A stretch of 64,000 nucleotides of DNA, from NCBI GenBank assembly GCA_037893225.1, contig JAZGUH010000723.1, positions 868,001 through 932,000 on the forward strand. Reading direction: 5' to 3'. Positions 61,501-64,000 of the stretch are shown here, piece by piece; within the stretch, counting starts at the first letter, position 1, and every line of letters starts with the position of its first letter. The stretch comes from Hippasteria phrygiana. Its lineage: Eukaryota; Echinodermata; Asteroidea; Valvatida; Goniasteridae. Both the position numbers and the translations under genes were made by a program. Under the pieces are notes generated by a model. The model saw only the letters and a program-made list of their open reading frames with translations, made no database searches and was not told where the DNA came from.

Positions 61501-63250
61501 TAAAAAAAACACTTAATAGACAGGCAATGTTCTCCACGACTTTAAATTTTAGCAGGGCGGCAGATATAAAAAGCTGTTGTAATTTGTGGGATTTAGCAGT
61601 CGGAACATGGTGTGTTGAATTTTGTCGTATAGGTTGGAAGTTAAATAAACCTGTTTGATTGTGTCATATTTAGCAGGGTGAAAGTTAAATATACTTGTTT
61701 GATTTTTTTGTATTTAGCAGGGTGGAAGCTAATACCTGTTGGATGTTGTTGTATTTAACAGGGTGGAAGCAGACCTCTAGTAAAATTTCAGTTAGAATTT
61801 GTAGGATTCAGCAGGGTAACTGCAAAATGCCAAGGCCGGTGTGCAGGTGGTACACTGCAGAATCCAACAAATTTTGCTGTTGGGAATATGTTGTATTTAG
61901 CAGGCTTCTCATTTCAGTTTTGTTGGAAATTGTTGGATTTAGCAGGGCCGTATGAAAAACACTGAAGGGGGTTAGGGTTAATAAACAGTAAAGTAACTTA
62001 TGACAAATTGAATGATTTGACCAATTACCTGAATGTTTTCTCTCAACCAGTAACTCTCACCGTTCCGGATGGGGCAGAGGATGACAACAAACCAATCGTA
62101 GAGGATCTGAGCGAGGAACCCGAGGCAAACCCGGAGCACTACATGGCCATCCTGGTGGAGTCATTGTCCCTCCTCAGGCGGATACCAGAGGCAGTCGAGG
62201 TATGGAAAAGTAACGGAAAAGTAATGGAAGTTTTAACATATTGTGAAAATTCCTGAATTTCAATTCCCGGTGGAATCATTGTCCCTCCTTAGGCAATTGC
62301 AAAAGACGGTTGAGGTATATAAAGTAACGGAAGTTTTGCTAATTCTGGAAACTCATAGAATTTTTATTCCCGGTGGAATCATTTCCCTCCTTAGGCAGAT
62401 AGCAGAGGCAGTTGAGGTATACAGTAACGGAAGTTTTTACTAATTCTGGAAACTCCTAGAATTTTAATTCCTGGTGGAATAATTTCCCTCCTTAGGCAGA
62501 TGCCAGAGGCAGTCAAGGTATGGAAAACCTGGAAAATAATTTCATTTTTTGTTCTTTTTTATGGAAGTTGCCCAATACAAGGCTAAAAGCCACTCTAGGT
62601 AAAGGGCTACATGAGAGGTGATGGAATTGGCCACATTTTAGGTTGCCAGACCTAAATAGAGGACAAATCTTTAGTAGATACCAAATAAATTATCCCAATT
62701 TTCAGTGTTGTAGTCGAGTACATTTCCATGAGTACGAGTACTTTTGCATGAGTACGAGTATGAGTACGAGTACTTCACCCCGAGTACGAGTACAACAAAA
62801 AATTGTCATACAAGTATGAGTACGAGTACATTTTTATGAGTATGAGTACGAGTACGAGTACTTTATGATGAGTACGAGTACATGGAATTTTTTTCATGTG
62901 AGTACGAGTACGAATATGAGTACGAGTACTACAACACTGCCAACTTTCAGACCTGTACACCCAGGTGGGGTAACTTCCACCGTTAGTGAGACCAACTCAC
63001 ATCCCCCTTTAACACAACACGTTTCCGGAATTCTCCCCAGTGAAAGACAATTTATTTTTCATCTTTTTGGATTAAAAACAAATAGAAATCCACAAGACAA
63101 TGAATGTACACAGCTGTGCATTGTGTAGTTACTTGATATGTTTCTCAACAAAGCATGGTTTGTATTTCCTTTGTTTTAGTCCATCAAACGCTGCGTGCAA
63201 GTGGAACTCTCCAAGATTGTACAAAGGTCAACAACGGAGGTGGCTGAAAA
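52472..63250 (+). CDS. EXOC4: Exocyst complex component 4 (Sec8), 5-prime part, 8 coding exons, continues beyond the window
   Basis: Sec8 is a core subunit of the octameric exocyst, which tethers secretory vesicles to the plasma membrane. Exons 52472-52579, 55056-55108, 55690-55778, 57246-57447, 59699-59864, 60988-61192, 62051-62199 and 63180-63250 join in frame to 347 complete codons plus two bases. Human Sec8 is about 970 aa, so roughly two thirds lies outside. The Sec8 N-terminal domain shows LLMSVIRTLSASED, SYRDCDKELDKLI, LLSCKDLLHCRRDELRKLW, KHVLTLLDQIEEVKNVPQQL, HYLHATELI, HLHKVLIEELSQHLYEKS and KIVQRSTTEVAEK. Residues 1-36 form a Lys/Asn/Ser-rich leader longer than in human. The last exon ends at a GTAAGA donor; no further exon was recognised up to 64000. 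Confidence 0.96.
52896..53976. mobile_element. Foldback transposon, Mutator-like family A, copy 2 (1,081 bp)
   Basis: It has the same structure and nearly the same sequence as the copy at 16417, with the same TAGTCCGAG ends. The 9-bp target duplication GAGTCAGAT is exact (52887-52895 and 53977-53985). It sits in EXOC4 intron 1, about 320 bp after exon 1. Low divergence between the copies suggests fairly recent activity. Confidence 0.88.
54072..54478. mobile_element. Foldback transposon family B, copy 2 (407 bp, right arm mostly missing)
   Basis: It starts TAGCCCTAGAAGGACACC and ends TTCTAGGGCTA. The left arm matches the copy at 19725 closely, but most of the right arm is deleted. The flanks ACGTCTACC and ACATCCACC agree at 7 of 9 positions, a decayed target duplication. 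The core has a GC-rich hairpin around 54375-54425. It lies about 90 bp after family A copy 2. Confidence 0.75.
54520..54660 (+). mobile_element. Decayed LINE 3-prime tail, EXOC4 intron 1
   Basis: One frame from about 54540 reads AKLWNSLPEQSFPSLF, the LWNSLP motif of non-LTR reverse transcriptase C-termini. The similarity then fades. Confidence 0.5.
54793..54866. repeat. AT-rich microsatellite (AAATA/ATAA)n
   Basis: An A/T-only tract of AAATA and ATAAAT units lies in EXOC4 intron 1, next to a LINE tail, possibly its amplified A-rich end. Confidence 0.85.
55056..55108 (+). CDS. EXOC4: EXOC4 coding exon 2 (residues 37-54)
   Basis: It encodes SGSGTGLLMSVIRTLSA, matching human SGLLISVIRTLS, between CTTGCAG and GTGAGT. 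Confidence 0.92.
55180..55485. mobile_element. Head-to-head inverted dimer of SINE family 3, EXOC4 intron 2
   Basis: GAAGCACTGTATACTCGGTG and GGGTGGGACTCGAACCCACG on the left are mirrored by GTGTTCGAGCCCTACTCG and GCATTACAGTGCTTCA on the right. The centre near 55333 contains GGTTGATCAACC. Nearly complete heads are present in both arms. Confidence 0.7.
55690..55778 (+). CDS. EXOC4: EXOC4 coding exon 3 (residues 54-84)
   Basis: It encodes SEDIHQREVEKAKLEKSYR and DCDKELDKLIT, a charged coiled-coil. It lies between ATTGCAG and GTGCGT. Confidence 0.93.
55849..55995. mobile_element. Palindromic MITE with AATTTCATAGAG ends (about 150 bp)
   Basis: The left AGCCAATTTCATAGAGTTGC and the right end, read on the other strand, GGCCAATTTCATAGAGCTGC pair over most of their length. 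Inner TTAAGCA/TGCTTAAGC motifs extend the fold. A diverged relative lies at 30880-31090. It lies in EXOC4 intron 3. Confidence 0.65.
56030..56369. repeat. Imperfect tandem array of ATCCTCCAAAATCCTC, ending in TTAGGGTTAA
   Basis: Five to six units of roughly 45-55 bp share the motif CATCCTCAATCCTCCAAAATC. The right edge reads GGGTTAGGGTTAA (TTAA 56366-56369), like the TTAA/CCCTAAC elements; the left edge is unclear. It lies in EXOC4 intron 3. Confidence 0.65.
56740..56900. repeat. Dispersed repeat R2, copy 2 in EXOC4 intron 3
   Basis: GTGAGACGCCTTCCAGATTT, ATCATTCCAAAATG and CATTCTAATGACCCTATTTT match 27960-28160. Confidence 0.6.
57246..57447 (+). CDS. EXOC4: EXOC4 coding exon 4 (residues 84-151)
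   Basis: It encodes VNYDTLTKTIQAYSAIS through LLSCKDLLHCRRDELRKLW and EQKHVLTLLDQ, the best-conserved part of the Sec8 N-terminal domain. It is GC- and CpG-rich relative to its introns. The acceptor is CTCCCAG and the donor GTGAGT. Confidence 0.96.
57494..57854. mobile_element. Short inverted-repeat element containing the SAP-like ORF
   Basis: The left end AATTCGGTCGATTCGCAACT and the right end, read on the other strand, AATTCGATCGATTCACAACT are near-identical. The similarity continues through GTGCGCCG and CAGCGGCAAGCCG, giving arms of roughly 45 bp with few mismatches. No target duplication is evident. The core is the SAP-like ORF. Confidence 0.6.
57606..57785 (+). CDS. SAP-domain-like small ORF inside an inverted-repeat element
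   Basis: The 59-aa ORF begins MDFARMRVDELKQFLTNRG and continues with AGKKREELIDLAEKG. This helix-extended-helix pattern is typical of SAP DNA-binding domains. It ends shortly after, in the right inverted repeat. SAP domains occur in chromatin proteins and also at the N-terminus of large transposon-related proteins. It lies in EXOC4 intron 4, 158 bp after exon 4, and is probably a transposon relic, not an independent gene. Confidence 0.5.
   Translation: MDFARMRVDELKQFLTNRGIPCAGKKREELIDLAEKGCKKYSRCIGDTHFRFCDVDFFP
58394..59526. mobile_element. Inverted-repeat element carrying the THAP fragment
   Basis: TTAAAGGAACCATG (58394-58407) and its exact complement (59513-59526) flank the THAP sequence. 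A second, inner exact inverted pair GTGACGTAGATCGAGG lies at 58580-58595 and 59323-59338. No target duplication was found. A THAP domain inside terminal repeats suggests a deletion derivative of a P-type transposon; the class is inference. Confidence 0.5.
58826..59223 (-). pseudogene. THAP-domain protein fragment, frameshifted
   Basis: The minus strand from the ATG at 59223 reads MPTRCVAAGCSKTTKDG with the first two zinc-binding cysteines (C5, C10). It continues through LHLFPTD and IWTAKV, then hits TGA at 59109. One base out of phase, the frame ending at 58826 continues with AKWSGPSSFSALCSDHF, which supplies the conserved Trp/Pro and the Cys/His pair, and then VIPTKF, the AVPTxF box. All THAP landmarks are therefore present but split by one indel. 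THAP zinc fingers bind DNA in P-element transposases and in host factors. The fragment lies inside an inverted-repeat element in EXOC4 intron 4. A sequencing error cannot be excluded. Confidence 0.75.
59699..59864 (+). CDS. EXOC4: EXOC4 coding exon 5 (residues 151-206)
   Basis: It encodes IEEVKNVPQQLDGFLKGRHY, LHATELITKTVAQLESDL and SELKMEMFSRKE. The acceptor is CCCACAG and the donor GTGGGC. Confidence 0.94.
59993..60062 (-). mobile_element. tRNA-like SINE head in EXOC4 intron 5, copy 1
   Basis: On the minus strand GGTAGCTCAGTTGGTAGAGC (D-arm, A box) and GGAGGTCGCAGGTTTAAATC (T-arm, B box) are intact. The acceptor-stem ends do not pair, so this is a pseudo-tRNA or SINE head and not a tRNA gene. 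Confidence 0.6.
60294..60366 (-). mobile_element. tRNA-like SINE head in EXOC4 intron 5, copy 2
   Basis: This is a diverged copy of the element at 59993: TAGCTCCGTTGGTAGAGCAC and GTCGCAGGTTCAAATCCCGC on the minus strand. The two lie 230 bp apart in the same orientation. Confidence 0.55.
60670..60830 (+). mobile_element. LINE 3-prime tail fragment, EXOC4 intron 5
   Basis: Translation gives NSLPGASFPSSYNLSCFKRN and INSYL followed by stops, then TTTTTCTTTTTGTAGC and GAGTGGCTTTTAGC. A copy in the opposite orientation lies at 63783-63950. Confidence 0.55.
60988..61192 (+). CDS. EXOC4: EXOC4 coding exon 6 (residues 207-275)
   Basis: It encodes HLHKVLIEELSQHLYEKSAV, then a variable stretch (FTRGGSFRGSAQDASLAISK) and an Ala/Lys-rich tail. 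The donor is GTAAGT. A 5-bp satellite starts about 100 bp after the exon. Confidence 0.93.
61297..61452. repeat. (CCATT)n satellite-like array
   Basis: About 30 copies of a 5-bp unit lie in EXOC4 intron 6, with CCCATT variants in the second half. It has the same unit as human satellite II/III (GGAAT) by convergence. Confidence 0.95.
61545..61981. repeat. Array of TTGGATTTAGCAGGGT motifs, ending in TTAGGGTTAA
   Basis: It contains many diverged copies of GTTGGATTTAGCAGGGT and TGTATTTAGCAGGGTGGAAG. The right edge is GGGGTTAGGGTTAA. It lies in EXOC4 intron 6. The same motif array occurs at 26640-26937, 43380-43575 and 44100-44310. Confidence 0.6.
62051..62199 (+). CDS. EXOC4: EXOC4 coding exon 7 (residues 275-324)
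   Basis: It encodes LTVPDGAEDDNKPIVEDLSE, EPEANPEHYMAILVESL and SLLRRIPEAVE. The end of the exon and its donor (GAG/GTATGG) are repeated three more times, imperfectly, in the following 330 bp. Only this copy keeps the reading frame into exon 8. Confidence 0.92.
62151..62525 (+). repeat. Fourfold tandem copies of the EXOC4 exon 7 end and donor
   Basis: The segment with GGTGGAGTCATTGTCCCTCC and the AG/GTAT donor recurs starting near 62151, 62266, 62369 and 62470 (spacings of about 101-115 bp). The first copy is the functional exon end. The other three are diverged, but each keeps TCCCTCCTTAGG and an AG/GTAT junction. Confidence 0.85.
62590..62695. repeat. Dispersed repeat R3, copy 3 (complement)
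   Basis: GGTTGCCAGACCTAAATAGA and GACAAATCTTTAGTAGATAC are the complement of 6120-6215. The hAT-like MITE at 62703 lies directly next to it. Confidence 0.5.
62703..62939. mobile_element. hAT-like MITE filled with a GAGTACGAGTA repeat (237 bp)
   Basis: The terminal repeats are CAGTGTTGTAGT and ACTACAACACTG. Flanks CCAATTTT and CCAACTTT agree at 7 of 8 positions, as for a hAT duplication. The whole interior is an imperfect GAGTACGAGTA minisatellite. It lies in EXOC4 intron 7. Confidence 0.75.
63180..63250 (+). CDS. EXOC4: EXOC4 coding exon 8 (residues 325-348)
   Basis: It encodes SIKRCVQVELSKIVQRST and TEVAEK, aligning with human [23 protein letters not shown]. It lies between TGTTTTAG and GTAAGA. 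The downstream exons are outside the window. Confidence 0.93.
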
Positions 63251-63782
63251 GTAAGATCTTTGGGTAATTTGTGCTTGCATTTACTTGAAGAATTACGGAG
63301 CAATTGACATAAGCATTACCCAATCATAGTGTCTGTTGACTATCATGTGACATTCTAAATTTGTTCTATATTGTTCTTTATTATCCACTCAAGGAAAATT
63401 GTTTTGTCGACAGCTCATAAAATATTTAATTAATTATTAATAATAAAAAATAAATTAGAACCACAGGAATAAACTATAAAAATGCATTCAAATTGGTTTA
63501 AAAATACACATATTCAGACAAACTGTGATTTAACCGCAGACACATGCTTTGAATACGACAAAAAAAAGTTGTCTCGAACAAATCCAAGACGTTTCCCGTC
63601 AGAGATGATTGCAGCAAACACTGTAGGAATACTTGTGTATGCAGTGTGCCGTTATACATTTATGCGTGCTGCATGTATGCATGCTGCATGTATTCACAAA
63701 TGAAGATATGTCAGTTATCTTTGAAGGTGAGTCAATTTCCCTTATCCCTCCCCTGAGGTTTTGTTTTGGTGCAAGTTGTCCC

Positions 63783-63950
63783 CGAGCAAGGCTAAAAGCC
63801 ACTCGAGGTACAGAGCTACAAAAAGAAAAAGAATCATAGATACAAGAGGTAGGAATTAAGATTCCTCTTGAAGCAGGAAAGATCGTAAGATAAAGGGAAA
63901 CATGCACCTCAAAAAGAATTTCATAGAGATACAGAACGAGGGAAAAAGCA
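63783..63950 (-). mobile_element. LINE 3-prime tail fragment, reverse copy, EXOC4 intron 8
   Basis: The complement matches 60670-60830 (CTGCTTCAAGAGGAATCTTA, TTCCTACCTCTTGTAT, CGAGTGGCTTTTAGCC). Stops break the frame. Confidence 0.55.
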
Positions 63951-64000
63951 GTGGAAATTGAACAGCGGTTGCTTAAACTGTGAAGTAAGTGCCTGACTCA

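Overview
This is eukaryotic, metazoan nuclear DNA. It has spliced genes with GT-AG introns, long AT-rich introns and intergenic DNA, and a very dense load of short non-autonomous transposons. The four genes are closer in length and sequence to vertebrate orthologues than is typical of protostomes. Together with the repeat style (tRNA-derived SINEs, long foldback elements, hAT-like and TTAA-flanked MITEs), this suggests a marine invertebrate deuterostome, perhaps an echinoderm. The species call is inference.

Four protein-coding genes were reconstructed exon by exon, with every junction in frame. (1) ADO, 2-aminoethanethiol (N-terminal cysteine) dioxygenase, minus strand, 2 exons, 247 aa, 15577 to 13904. 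(2) BIN3, an N-BAR protein, plus strand, 8 exons, 257 aa, 19067 to 27389. (3) FHIP2A (FAM160B1), a FTS-Hook-interacting protein, minus strand, 14 exons, 766 aa, 52024 to 31431. (4) EXOC4 (exocyst Sec8), plus strand, first 8 coding exons (348 codons, the last split), starting at 52472 and running off the right edge. FHIP2A and EXOC4 are head to head, with 447 bp between start codons. BIN3 and FHIP2A are convergent, and ADO and BIN3 are divergent. All four are housekeeping or membrane-trafficking genes. No shared pathway beyond vesicle and membrane traffic (BIN3, FHIP2A, EXOC4) can be read from the layout.

Layout: 1-13903 has no supported gene. It holds long poly-C/poly-G tracts, seven perfect CRE palindromes, X-box-like sites, SINE remnants and simple repeats. 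13904-15577 is ADO. 15578-19066 is intergenic, with a 1.09-kb foldback transposon and a 12-bp minisatellite. 19067-27389 is BIN3; its first intron carries a hAT-like element that itself holds two other transposons. 27390-31430 is the convergent intergenic DNA. 31431-52024 is FHIP2A, whose introns are full of MITEs and minisatellites. 52025-52471 is a probable bidirectional promoter. 52472-64000 is EXOC4, whose fourth intron carries two small inverted-repeat elements encoding a SAP-like and a frameshifted THAP domain.

The most notable features are: two foldback families with exact 9-bp target duplications; nested transposons; partial tandem duplications of an exon-intron boundary in two genes (BIN3 acceptor, EXOC4 donor); a TTAA element ending 24 bp before a BIN3 splice acceptor; and a TTAA-flanked MITE family whose ends read CCCTAAC.
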